Positions 18,009 to 25,050 of a DNA stretch of 64,000 bases are shown piece by piece. Under the pieces are notes generated by a model. It worked only from the letters and a program-made list of their open reading frames with translations. It made no database searches and was not told where the DNA came from. Source of the DNA: Ottowia flava (GTDB lineage Bacteria > Pseudomonadota > Gammaproteobacteria > Burkholderiales > Burkholderiaceae_C); assembly GCF_008017535.1 (NCBI RefSeq), contig NZ_VRUA01000003.1, positions 186,001 through 250,000 on the forward strand, written 5' to 3'. Both the position numbers and the translations under genes were made by a program. Every line of letters starts with the position of its first letter. Position 1 is the stretch's first letter.

Positions 18009-18452
18009 TTATTTGCCGCCGGACTTGATCGATGCTTTCAGCGTGTCCAGGTCCTTGCGCACCGCACCTTGGAACAGCAGGCCGGACCGCGCCTGCTTGG
18101 CCACGCCTTCCATCTCCAGCACGTCGGCGACGATCTGGTAGCTCGCCGCGCCGTTGAAGTCTTTGCCGTCGGCCACGATCAGCTGGTTCCCGTAGAACAC
18201 AGCCGGTGCCGGCATGTCCTCGGCCAGACTGGACGGCAGCAGTTGGATCGGCACGCGGTAGGTGTTGGCGATTTCGGCGGCGACCTGCAGGTTGCCGTTA
18301 CAGCGCTGGCCGGGCGGGTCCTTGGCGATGAAGGTCAACACGCGTTCACCAGCGGCGTTCTGCGCGCCGGGTACGGGCATGGACACGTCGGCGGCGCTGG
18401 CCGCCAGCGCGCAGGTGCCGAGGGCCAGGCGGAGCAGGGCGGTTTTCATCAT
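18009..18452 (-). CDS. Periplasmic thioredoxin-like protein with one cysteine
   Basis: 147 residues. Signal peptide ~1-20 (ALAASA|AD). The remainder fits a thioredoxin-fold outline: strand VLTFIAK, a loop PPGQRCNGN where the CxxC would be but with a single Cys, helix QVAAEIANTY, strand VPIQLLPS, and a cis-Pro-like segment MPAPAVFYGNQLIV. I do not recognise a named family, so the fold is inference from motif order. It lies 46 bp downstream of the ArsR-rhodanese gene on the same strand and is probably in its operon, which suggests a role with sulfur carriers or thiol stress. GGAGACCCATCC precedes the start; a second ATG follows at once. Confidence 0.7.
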   Translation of the reverse strand: MMKTALLRLALGTCALAASAADVSMPVPGAQNAAGERVLTFIAKDPPGQRCNGNLQVAAEIANTYRVPIQLLPSSLAEDMPAPAVFYGNQLIVADGKDFNGAASYQIVADVLEMEGVAKQARSGLLFQGAVRKDLDTLKASIKSGGK

Positions 18453-18498
18453 GGATGGGTCTCCGGTGTTGTCTTAGGGGGTGTGAGGGCGGGCGGCT

Positions 18499-19161
18499 TC
18501 AGGCCGCTTCGGCCAGCGGCAGCCCGGCGGCCTGCCACTCCACCACGCCGTCGGAAATCTTGTGCGCCACGACGCCCTTGCGCCGCAGCAGGCGCACGGC
18601 TTCGTCGGACATCAAACAGAACGGCCCGCGGCAATAGGCCACGACCTGCTTGCCGGCTGGCAGTTCAGCCAGGCGCTTTTTCAGCTCCGCCAGCGGCAGA
18701 GAGCGCGCATGCGGCAGGTGGCCGGCGGCGAATTCGGTGGCCGGGCGCACGTCGATGATCACGATGTCCCCGCGCCGCGCCTTGGCCAGCAGCGACGCGC
18801 GGCTTTCGGGGCTGAGCGTGTCCGGCGCCGCCGCCATCTGCGCCAGCGCGACCTGCAGCTCGACCAGGTGCGCCCCGGCCACGTCGCGCAGCTTCGCCCA
18901 CAGCGGCGCCACGTCGTCGCCGCTCAGCCGGTAATGGATGTGTTTGCCGTCGCGTCGCGTCTGCACCAGCCGCGCTTCGCGCAGCGTGCGCAGATGGGCG
19001 CTGGTCAGGCGCACGTCCATGCCGGTCTGCGCGGCCAGCGTTTCCACCGCTTTTTCGCCCTGGGCCAGCAATTCGATCAGCTCCAGCCGCTTCGGGCTGG
19101 ACAGCGCCTTACCCATGCGGGCGACCTGCTCGTACAGCTGGGTTTTGGTAGCGGCGGTCAT
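18499..19161 (-). CDS. ArsR-family regulator fused to a rhodanese domain
   Basis: 220 residues. Residues ~10-95 are a winged-helix ArsR domain (MGKALSSPKRLELIELLAQG; DVRLTSAHLRTLREARLV; GKHIHYRLSGDDV). Residues ~120-217 are a rhodanese domain with active-site loop CRGPFC (Cys 177 to Cys 182). ArsR-rhodanese fusions are known sulfur-responsive regulators in proteobacteria; persulfide on the rhodanese Cys is a plausible signal. The start is at 19161, with a palindrome just upstream (19170-19191) fitting autorepression. First gene of a two-gene operon with the thioredoxin-like protein. Confidence 0.9.
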   Translation of the reverse strand: MTAATKTQLYEQVARMGKALSSPKRLELIELLAQGEKAVETLAAQTGMDVRLTSAHLRTLREARLVQTRRDGKHIHYRLSGDDVAPLWAKLRDVAGAHLVELQVALAQMAAAPDTLSPESRASLLAKARRGDIVIIDVRPATEFAAGHLPHARSLPLAELKKRLAELPAGKQVVAYCRGPFCLMSDEAVRLLRRKGVVAHKISDGVVEWQAAGLPLAEAA

Positions 19162-19169
19162 ATTGTAAA

Positions 19170-19191
19170 CATTCTAACGATGATTGGAATG
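19170..19191. promoter_or_regulatory. Palindromic operator before the ArsR-rhodanese gene
   Basis: 22-bp palindrome CATTCTAA-N6-TTGGAATG (one mismatch in the 8-bp arms), 8 bp before the start codon. The size and AT-rich arms suit an ArsR dimer, so binding would block the operon promoter. Confidence 0.6.
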
Positions 19192-19332
19192 ATGTGGAAG
19201 CGGTGCATCGCCAGGTTCAGGCCGACGCCCGGCAGGCACGGCGAAGGTGACAGCGACGGCGTGCCAGGACGGCGCGGGCGACCGGCGGCCAGGGGAAGTC
19301 GCGCTGCTGCCGGATTCGAAGATATTTCGTGG

Positions 19333-19387
19333 CATAGCGCCCATAGCCCTTGTTGTTCATGCGCAAGAAGCTATCGAAGCTGTAGCG
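19333..19387 (-). repeat. Repeat family 1, copy 8 (reverse)
   Basis: CATAGCGCCCATAGCCCTTG, TTGTTCATGCGCAAGAAGC and TATCGAAGCTGTAGCG. The variant centre (AGCCCTTGTTNTTCATGCGCAAG) differs from the more uniform copies. Apart from it and the operator, 19162-19463 (302 bp) holds nothing I can support. Confidence 0.7.
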
Positions 19388-19463
19388 AACCGCGGCCGAT
19401 GGTTCGCTCGGCCCGCTTGCCCCGCGCAGCGGGGCCTCATCCGGTTTGCGTAGACTGCAGCGC

Positions 19464-20003
19464 ATGAACGTCCCGACTTCCCGACTCGCCCGCCTGACGT
19501 CGCGCGGGCCCGACGCGCCCCTGGCTGTCCTGATGGTCTGCATGGGCAACATTTGCCGCAGCCCCACGGCGCACGGTGTCTTGGCGCAGCGTGTGGAAGA
19601 CGCGGGCCTGGCGGGTGCTGTGCAAGTCGATTCCGCCGGCACGCACGGCTACCACATCGGCGCCCCACCGGACGCGCGCTCGCAAGCGCACGCCCTGCGC
19701 CGTGGCTACGACCTCAGCACCCAGCGTGCGCGCCGGCTCAGCGCGGCCGACTTTGGCACGTTCGATCTGGTGCTGGTGATGGACGGTGCCAACGAGCAGG
19801 CGGCCCGCGCCGTTTGCCCGCCGGCGCAGCGCCACAAGCTCATGCGCCTGACCGATTTCTGCACGCGCCACGCCGCCAGCGAAGTGCCCGACCCGTACTA
19901 CGGCGGCGACGCGGGCTTCGAGCAGGTACTGGATCTGGTCGAAGACGCCTGTGACGGCCTGCTGGCGCAACTGCGGGCGCTGCGGCCGGGTGCCGTCGGT
20001 TAA
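19464..20003 (+). CDS. Low-molecular-weight protein tyrosine phosphatase
   Basis: 179 residues. The active-site P-loop CMGNICRS has nucleophile Cys 26 and Arg 32; the general acid is Asp 143 in VPDPYYGG; the C-terminal helix is LDLVEDACDGLLAQL. Such enzymes remove phosphate from tyrosine, often on tyrosine kinases that control exopolysaccharide export, but no kinase or polysaccharide gene is nearby. It has ~20 more N-terminal residues than usual; ATG at 19464 is used because the P-loop strand AVLMVCMGN needs only a short lead, and the true start may be later. Confidence 0.93.
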   Translation: MNVPTSRLARLTSRGPDAPLAVLMVCMGNICRSPTAHGVLAQRVEDAGLAGAVQVDSAGTHGYHIGAPPDARSQAHALRRGYDLSTQRARRLSAADFGTFDLVLVMDGANEQAARAVCPPAQRHKLMRLTDFCTRHAASEVPDPYYGGDAGFEQVLDLVEDACDGLLAQLRALRPGAVG

Positions 20004-20072
20004 GCGGCCGGCGCTTTACCGCCCACCGCTGCCTCGTTGGCCCAGCCCCTACAGCGCTTGCCAACTTCTTCA

Positions 20073-20128
20073 CTATCAATACAATAGCTGCCTGCGCAGA
20101 TGTGAAAAGCGCTGGAGGCTGTTTTTAT
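20073..20128 (+). repeat. Repeat family 1, copy 9 (forward)
   Basis: TATCAATACAATAGCTGCCT, GCGCAGATGTGAAAAGCGC, TGGAGGCTGTTTTTA. Its GGAGG (20114-20118) sits 8 nt before an ATG at 20127 that is in frame with the NlpC gene, so the repeat supplies a Shine-Dalgarno-like site. A partial reverse piece (CCCCTACAGCGCTTGCCAA, 20045-20063) lies just left of it. Confidence 0.8.
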
Positions 20129-20228
20129 GTCGAATCGTGGTTCAGGCCATGGCGGTGACGCCAGCGCGTCGCTGTTACCGAACGGTGTCACGCGGGCCGA
20201 TCAGGCGGTGGCCGATGTGGCGCGGACG

Positions 20229-20813
20229 ATGCACGAACCAGCGACAGCCCGTGGTGCGCGGCGCGTGCTGCTGCTGGGCGCGGTGGTGGCCTTGCTGGCC
20301 GGTTGCGCCAGCCGCCCGGCGCGCCAGGGCGGCGCTTCGGGTTCGGGGTCGACGGCGCGCCGCAGCCCGCCGGCCCCCGTGCCCGCGAGCCAACCGCCGC
20401 TGGAGCTGAATCCTCTGGGTCGCGAGGCCGCCGTGGCGCGCGCCATGCTGGTCGTCAACACGCCCTACACCTACGGCGGCAACACGCCCGACGGCGGTTT
20501 TGACTGCAGCGGGCTGGTGCACTACGTGTTCAGCCAGCAGGCGGCCGAAGACGGCGCCAGCCGACGCCTGCCGCGCAGCACCGCGCAATGGGCCGCCTCC
20601 ACGCAGCCGGTGGACGAATCGCAGCTGCAGCGCGGCGACCTGGTGTTCTTCAACACCACCGGGCGCGCGTTCTCGCACATGGGCATCTACGTCGGCCAGG
20701 GCCAGTTCGTGCACGCGCCGTCGACCGGCGGCACCGTGCGCAAGGAGCCGGTGGGCGGCCGCTACTTTGGCCCGCGCTACCTGGGCGCGCGCCGACCGTT
20801 TGCGCTGGCTTGA
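20229..20813 (+). CDS. NlpC/P60-family cell-wall hydrolase lipoprotein
   Basis: 194 residues. Lipoprotein signal with lipobox LAGC (Cys 26), a Ser/Pro-rich linker, then an NlpC/P60 peptidase domain: FDCSGLVHYVF with catalytic Cys 93, FSHMGIYVG with His 150, and QFVHAPSTGG with His 162. It cuts stem peptides of peptidoglycan (D-Glu-mDAP type bonds) in the periplasm. ATG at 20229 gives a normal signal peptide; an in-frame ATG at 20127, with its ribosome site made by a repeat, would add 34 hydrophilic residues in front of the signal and is less likely. A strong terminator follows. Confidence 0.9.
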   Translation: MHEPATARGARRVLLLGAVVALLAGCASRPARQGGASGSGSTARRSPPAPVPASQPPLELNPLGREAAVARAMLVVNTPYTYGGNTPDGGFDCSGLVHYVFSQQAAEDGASRRLPRSTAQWAASTQPVDESQLQRGDLVFFNTTGRAFSHMGIYVGQGQFVHAPSTGGTVRKEPVGGRYFGPRYLGARRPFALA

Positions 20814-20830
20814 TCGCGTTCGGCGGGCAT

Positions 20831-20859
20831 AAAAAAGCCGGGCTTGCCCGGCTTTTTTT
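20831..20859. terminator. Terminator after the NlpC/P60 gene
   Basis: Near-perfect stem AAAAAAGCCGGGC (20831-20843) / GCCCGGCTTTTTTT (20846-20859). It ends in T7 on the plus strand and has A6 on the other side, so it can also stop metK-direction transcription. Confidence 0.9.
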
Positions 20860-20880
20860 CGGTCAGCGACAGAGTCGTGA

Positions 20881-20931
20881 CTTACAGCCCCGCTGCTGCC
20901 TTCAACAATGCGGCCTTGTCCGTGTTTGGCT
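20881..20931 (-). repeat. Extra copy 1 of the metK 3' end
   Basis: On the minus strand it reads NTDKAALLKAAAGL followed by TAA, matching the last residues and stop codon of metK ([14 protein letters not shown]). It lies about 250 bp beyond the true metK stop. No credible gene leads into it. Confidence 0.7.
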
Positions 20932-21017
20932 CCGGCCGGCCCTTCGGGCCTTCACGCCGCTGCGCGGCATGAGCCTGCACCGAAGCACAGACCTGGTGCT
21001 CGCTGCGCTCGCGGGCT

Positions 21018-21068
21018 TACAGCCCCGCCGCTGCCTTCAGCAGCGCCGCTTTGTGGTCTACGTTCACA
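21018..21068 (-). repeat. Extra copy 2 of the metK 3' end
   Basis: On the minus strand it reads VNVDHKAALLKAAAGL then TAA, again the metK tail and stop. It lies about 110 bp past the true stop and about 137 bp from copy 1. The three tails share the first GCTTACAGCCC-type bases on the plus strand. Confidence 0.7.
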
Positions 21069-21128
21069 TCGCTGCGCGATATGAACTCCGCCCCAAAGCC
21101 CAACGCTGGCCTGCGGCCAGCTCCGGGC

Positions 21129-22316
21129 TTACAGCCCGGCTGCTGCGCGCAGCAGTTGGGCTTTGTCCGTCTGCTCCCAGGTGAACTCCGGCTCCTCGCG
21201 GCCAAAGTGGCCGTACGCCGCGGTCTTGGCGTAGATCGGGCGCAGCAGGTCCAGCATCTGGATGATGCCTTTGGGGCGCAGGTCAAAGTGTTCGCGCACC
21301 AGCTTGGCGATCTCGGTGTCGGGGATCTTGCCGGTGCCTTCGGTGTAGACGGTGATGTTCATCGGCTCGGCCACGCCGATCGCGTAGGCGACCTGGATCT
21401 GGCACTGGCGCGCCAGGCCGGCGGCGACGATGTTCTTGGCGACGTAGCGCGCAGCGTAGGCGGCGCTGCGGTCGACCTTGGTCGGGTCCTTGCCGCTGAA
21501 GGCGCCACCGCCGTGAGGGCAGGCGCCGCCGTAGGTGTCGACGATGATCTTGCGGCCCGTCAGGCCGCAATCGCCCTGCGGGCCGCCCACGACGAAGCGC
21601 CCGGTCGGGTTGATCAGGTACTTGGTGTTCTGCAGCCACTCGGCGGGCAGCACCGGCTTGATGATCTCTTCGATGATGGCTTCGTTGAAGCTGGCCTTCA
21701 TCTTGGTGGCCGATTCGCTCTGGTCCGGGCTGTGCTGGGTGGACAGCACCACGGTTTCGATGCTGTGCGGCTTGCCGTCGACGTAGCGCATGGTCACCTG
21801 GCTCTTGGCGTCGGGGCGCAGAAAGGGCAGCTTGCCGCTCTTGCGCAGCTGCGCCTGGCGCTCGACCAGGCGGTGCGCGTAGTAGATCGGCGCGGGCATC
21901 AGCGTGTCGGTCTCGTCGCAGGCGTAGCCGAACATCAGGCCCTGGTCGCCGGCGCCGGTGTTCAGGTGGTCGTCGCTGGCGTGGTCCACGCCCTGGGCAA
22001 TGTCGTTGCTCTGCTTGTCGTAGCAGACCATGACGGCGCAGCCCTTGTGGTCGATGCCGTATTCGGTGTTGTCGTAGCCGATCTTCTTGATCGTGTCGCG
22101 CGCCACCTGGATGTAGTCGACGTTGGCGTTGGTGGTGACTTCACCTGCCAGCACGACCAGACCGGTGTTGGTCAGCGTTTCGGCGGCCACGCGGCTGCGC
22201 GGGTCTTGCGCGAAGATGGCGTCGAGGATGGCGTCGGAAATCTGGTCGGCCACCTTGTCAGGGTGGCCTTCGGACACGGATTCCGAGGTGAAAAGAAAGC
22301 TGTTCGCCATTTCCAT
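21129..22316 (-). CDS. metK: S-adenosylmethionine synthetase
   Basis: 395-residue enzyme making S-adenosylmethionine from methionine and ATP, with PPi and Pi released; a cytoplasmic tetramer. Signatures: [20 protein letters not shown] (ATP/Mg), [12 protein letters not shown], and [19 protein letters not shown] (phosphate loop), all intact. CTCAGGAG lies 9 nt upstream of ATG 22316; a second ATG follows two codons later. It has a long leader (see 22317-22441). Its last ~14 codons recur twice downstream. Confidence 0.98.
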   Translation of the reverse strand: MEMANSFLFTSESVSEGHPDKVADQISDAILDAIFAQDPRSRVAAETLTNTGLVVLAGEVTTNANVDYIQVARDTIKKIGYDNTEYGIDHKGCAVMVCYDKQSNDIAQGVDHASDDHLNTGAGDQGLMFGYACDETDTLMPAPIYYAHRLVERQAQLRKSGKLPFLRPDAKSQVTMRYVDGKPHSIETVVLSTQHSPDQSESATKMKASFNEAIIEEIIKPVLPAEWLQNTKYLINPTGRFVVGGPQGDCGLTGRKIIVDTYGGACPHGGGAFSGKDPTKVDRSAAYAARYVAKNIVAAGLARQCQIQVAYAIGVAEPMNITVYTEGTGKIPDTEIAKLVREHFDLRPKGIIQMLDLLRPIYAKTAAYGHFGREEPEFTWEQTDKAQLLRAAAGL

Positions 22317-22441
22317 TTGAATAAACTCCTGAGGTTTGAACGTTGCGTTGCCACCTGCTGGGAGTCCTGGCGAACGCTTTAGCAGAACTGTTTAACGTCG
22401 CCCTGCAAGTAGTTCCATAACTCGGCGACCCCGCTATTTTA
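22317..22441 (-). promoter_or_regulatory. Long structured metK leader with -10 box
   Basis: A minus-strand TAAAAT (plus 22435-22440) is a good -10, giving a 5' UTR near 110 nt. Within it GGCGACGTT and AGCGTTCGCC pair (one bulge) around AAACAGTTCTGCTA. A SAM-sensing leader would make sense for metK, but I cannot match it to SAM-I, SAM-II or SAH riboswitch cores, so it is left unassigned. Confidence 0.35.
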
Positions 22442-22458
22442 AGCCTCCGCGAAAGCCC

Positions 22459-23289
22459 ATGCTGACCTTGTTCCGATTCGTGTCCCGCTGGCCGCTGGCG
22501 CTGCTGCACGCGGTGGGCGCTGGGCTGGGTTGGCTGACCTGGCTGGCCTCGCCCACGTACCGGCGGCGCATCACGGCCAACGCGGCGCTGGCAGGCTACC
22601 GCTTTGCCGACGTGCGCGGCGCCGTGGCGCACGCCGGGCGCATGGCGGCCGAAACGCCGCGCCTGTGGTTTGGCCCGCCCGTGCCCACGCAATGGCAGGG
22701 CACCGAGGTGGTCGACGCGGCCTACGCCGCGCGCAAGGGCGTGGTTTTCTTGACCCCGCACCTGGGCTGCTTTGAGATCACCGCGCAAGGTCTGGCCGAG
22801 CGCTACCACGCCGAATACGGCCCCATCACTGTGCTGTTCCGCCCCGCGCGCCAGGCTTCGCTGGCCGAGGTGGTGGAAAACTCGCGCCAGCGCGAAGGGC
22901 TGGAAACGGCGCCGACCACGCTGTCGGGCGTGCGCCAGATGATCAAGGCGCTGCGCGCCGGCCGCGCCGTCGGCCTGCTGCCCGACCAGGTGCCGCCCGA
23001 AGGGCAGGGCGTGTGGTCGCCCGTGTTCGGCAAGCCCGCGTACACGATGACGCTGGGCGCGCGCCTGATCCAGCAGACCGGCGCCACGCCGCTGTTGGTG
23101 TGGGGCGAGCGCCTGCCCGGCGGCCAGGGCTTTCGCGTGCATTTCGAGGCCTTCCCCGAGCCGCTGAGCGACGACCTGGACACCGCCGTCACCCAGATCA
23201 ACCGCGCCATGGAGCACCTGATCCGCCAGTGCCCCCAGCAGTACCTGTGGGGCTACGGCCGCTACAAAACCCCGCGGGGCACGCCATGA
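22459..23289 (+). CDS. Lipid A acyltransferase, LpxL/HtrB family (first copy)
   Basis: 276-residue inner-membrane acyltransferase. An N-terminal hydrophobic stretch (WPLALLHAVGAGLGWLTWLA) is followed by the catalytic HX4E motif in TPHLGCFE, then FRPARQ and the LLPDQVPPEGQGV segment typical of late lipid A acyltransferases. It transfers a secondary acyl chain to lipid A; which position cannot be told. Its stop overlaps the ATG of a second family member (ATGA), so the two are co-translated. Divergent from metK. Confidence 0.9.
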   Translation: MLTLFRFVSRWPLALLHAVGAGLGWLTWLASPTYRRRITANAALAGYRFADVRGAVAHAGRMAAETPRLWFGPPVPTQWQGTEVVDAAYAARKGVVFLTPHLGCFEITAQGLAERYHAEYGPITVLFRPARQASLAEVVENSRQREGLETAPTTLSGVRQMIKALRAGRAVGLLPDQVPPEGQGVWSPVFGKPAYTMTLGARLIQQTGATPLLVWGERLPGGQGFRVHFEAFPEPLSDDLDTAVTQINRAMEHLIRQCPQQYLWGYGRYKTPRGTP

Positions 23290-24200
23290 GCGACGCCGCG
23301 CCGGAGGGTGGCGTTGACGAAGGTCGCGGCGCGCCCGATGTGCGCCACCCCGCCATCTGGCTGATGCGCGCGTTGGCGCCGCTGCCGCTGGGCGTGGTGC
23401 GCGCGCTGGGCGCGGGCCTGGGGCGCGTGCTGTACCGCGTGGCCGGCAAGCGCCGGGGCATCGCGCTGACCAACCTGCGCCTGTGCTTCCCGGAATGGAG
23501 CGAGGCCGAGCGCGAAGCCGTCGCCCGCCGCAACTTCATCCATTTCGCCCAGGCTTTCCTGGACCGTGCCTGGCTGTGGCACGCCCCGGCCGAGGTCGTG
23601 CGCCAGCGCCTGCGTTTGACGGGCGACGTCGATGCCTTGCGCCAACCCGGTGGCGTGGTGATTTTTGCGCCGCATTTCTACGGCATGGACGCCGGCGGCA
23701 GCGCGATCATGCAGCAGATCCCGCGCGTGTCCAGCACCGTGTACGCCGACCAGGGCGGCGTGCTGGACGAATGGATGCGCCAGGGCCGCCAGCGCTTTGG
23801 CAACGTCACGCCGATCGCGCGCAAGGCGGGCATGAAGCCGGTCGTGCGCGCCTTGCGCGAAGGGCAGTTGCTGTACCTGCTGCCCGATATGGACCTGGGG
23901 CCGGAGGAATCGGTGTTTGTGCCCTTCTTTGGCGTGCCGACGGCCACCGTGCCGTCGGTGCCGCGCCTGGCGCAACTGGGCCGCGCGCATGTCGTACCCG
24001 TGGTCACGCGCCTGACGCCGACGGGCTACGACGCTGAGGTGCAGCCGACGTGGACGGATTACCCCGGGGATGATCCGGTGGCGGACACGGCGTTGATGAA
24101 TGCGCGGCTGGAGGGGTATATCCGCACCATGCCGGACCAGTATTACTGGGTGCACAAGCGGTTCAAGACGAGGCCGGCGGGGGTGGGGTCGGTGTATTGA
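23286..24200 (+). CDS. Lipid A acyltransferase, LpxL/LpxM family (second copy)
   Basis: 304 residues. A hydrophilic N-terminal extension (~20 residues), an amphipathic anchor (MRALAPLPLGVVRALGAGLG), the conserved FPEWSEAEREAVARRNFIHF, the HX4D catalytic motif in APHFYGMD, and LLYLLPDMDLGPEESVFVPFFG near the C-terminal half. With the preceding gene it probably installs the two secondary chains of hexa-acyl lipid A. ATG overlap with the upstream stop fixes the start. Confidence 0.92.
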   Translation: MSDAAPEGGVDEGRGAPDVRHPAIWLMRALAPLPLGVVRALGAGLGRVLYRVAGKRRGIALTNLRLCFPEWSEAEREAVARRNFIHFAQAFLDRAWLWHAPAEVVRQRLRLTGDVDALRQPGGVVIFAPHFYGMDAGGSAIMQQIPRVSSTVYADQGGVLDEWMRQGRQRFGNVTPIARKAGMKPVVRALREGQLLYLLPDMDLGPEESVFVPFFGVPTATVPSVPRLAQLGRAHVVPVVTRLTPTGYDAEVQPTWTDYPGDDPVADTALMNARLEGYIRTMPDQYYWVHKRFKTRPAGVGSVY

Positions 24201-24220
24201 GGTTTGGGGTGGATTGGGGC

Positions 24221-24265
24221 GGCGGCCCCAATGGGGATTGCGCGGGCAGCTATTGAATTGATAGT
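24221..24265 (-). repeat. Repeat family 1, copy 10 (reverse)
   Basis: GGCGGCGGCCCCAATGGGG, ATTGCGCGGGCAGCTATTGA and ATTGATAG, 20 bp after the acyltransferase stop. The 3' part of the element is reduced. Confidence 0.65.
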
Positions 24266-24314
24266 TTCTGGTTCACTGTGCGCTCGTTGGGCGTTGGTGT
24301 GTGAACGACGTTGA

Positions 24315-24959
24315 GAGGCCGGGAAGTGCGCCCGGCGGCGCAGTTTCTTTCTTTGACTCGCCAAAGAAAGAAACCAAAGAAAGGCGACCCCACGTCTGCG
24401 ACCCCTGCGCTTCGCTCCGGGGCAAACCTGCGTCGCGCTTCTGCCGGGGTGGGCCGCAGAACTCACTGCGCGCTCTTCGAGCGCTCCGTTCAGACAACCG
24501 CGGCCAGTCAGATCACGAAGCGGCTGCATCCTGCGGTGCAGCCGCCACCCCGCCAGAACCACGCCGCAGGCGCAGCCTCAAGGGGCGTTGAACAGCCACA
24601 CGGGCCATTGCTGCGCTCGGCCTGGATCGCGCGGCGCAAAGCGCCTGCGCCGTTGGGGGCCGAGCGCAGCGATGGCCCGTCTCGTCTTTCACCCCTGTGG
24701 ACGTGCCGAGAAGCGCAGAGCGGGCGGTGGGCGCGGGCACCGAAGGATGCCCACGCTTCGTGCTCTGACTCGCTGCAGTTGTTTGAGCGGCGCTGCGCAG
24801 CAGCAGAGCGAGTTCTGCAGCGCCACCGCCCGATCGAGCATCGCAGGTTGCCCCGCAGCGAAGCGGAGGGGACGCGTCCAGTGGGGTCGCCTTCTTTTGC
24901 CTTCTTTTCTTGGCGAGTCAAGAAAAGAAGGTGCGCCGCCGGGCGCATGTCCCGGCCTC
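24315..24959. repeat. 645-bp fold-back element with long terminal inverted repeats
   Basis: The two ends (24315-24522 and 24754-24959, about 207 bp each) are imperfect inverted repeats. GAGGCCGGGAAGTGCGCCCG mirrors the right end, then runs of TTTCTTTGACTCGCC / GGCGAGTCAAGAAA, GGCGACCCCAC / GTGGGGTCGCC, CTTCGCTCCGGGGCAA / TTGCCCCGCAGCGAAG and GTCAGATCACGAAGCG / CGCTTCGTGCTCTGAC. Inside is a nearly perfect 22-bp inverted pair (24601-24622 / 24658-24679, one mismatch). Frames through it are low-complexity, Arg/Ala/Pro-rich and open on both strands, so I call no gene. No transposase. Similar noncoding elements are widespread in Burkholderiales, in my recollection. Confidence 0.75.
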
Positions 24960-24984
24960 ACACGCATCCACCGTACCGACTCCG

Positions 24985-25050
24985 ATATCAAGCAAAAAGA
25001 GTCAGAAGCCCTACAACCATCTGCGCAACCAGCTACCCCTTCGATAGCAA
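24985..25050 (-). repeat. Repeat family 1, copy 11 (reverse, holds hydrolase stop codon)
   Basis: TATCAAGCAAAAAGAGTCAG, AAGCCCTACAACCATCTGCG, CAACCAGCTACCCCTTCGAT and AGCAAAAAG. The hydrolase stop (25033-25035) and its last four residues (LSKG) come from the repeat. Confidence 0.8.

Noticed and set aside
17734-18141. Plus-strand frame of 135 codons in the gap after azlD
   Set aside because: Begins inside repeat copy 7, runs antisense into the thioredoxin-like gene, and shows no protein-like pattern.
20831-20859. metK terminator directly after metK
   Set aside because: The strong hairpin is about 270 bp beyond the metK stop, past both extra tail copies; it belongs first to the NlpC gene, though it can work both ways.
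22317-22441. Assignment of the metK leader as a known SAM or SAH riboswitch
   Set aside because: Only isolated similarities (a GCAACG and a TTCAAAC stretch); the conserved core and pairing of SAM-I, SAM-II or SAH types could not be laid out.
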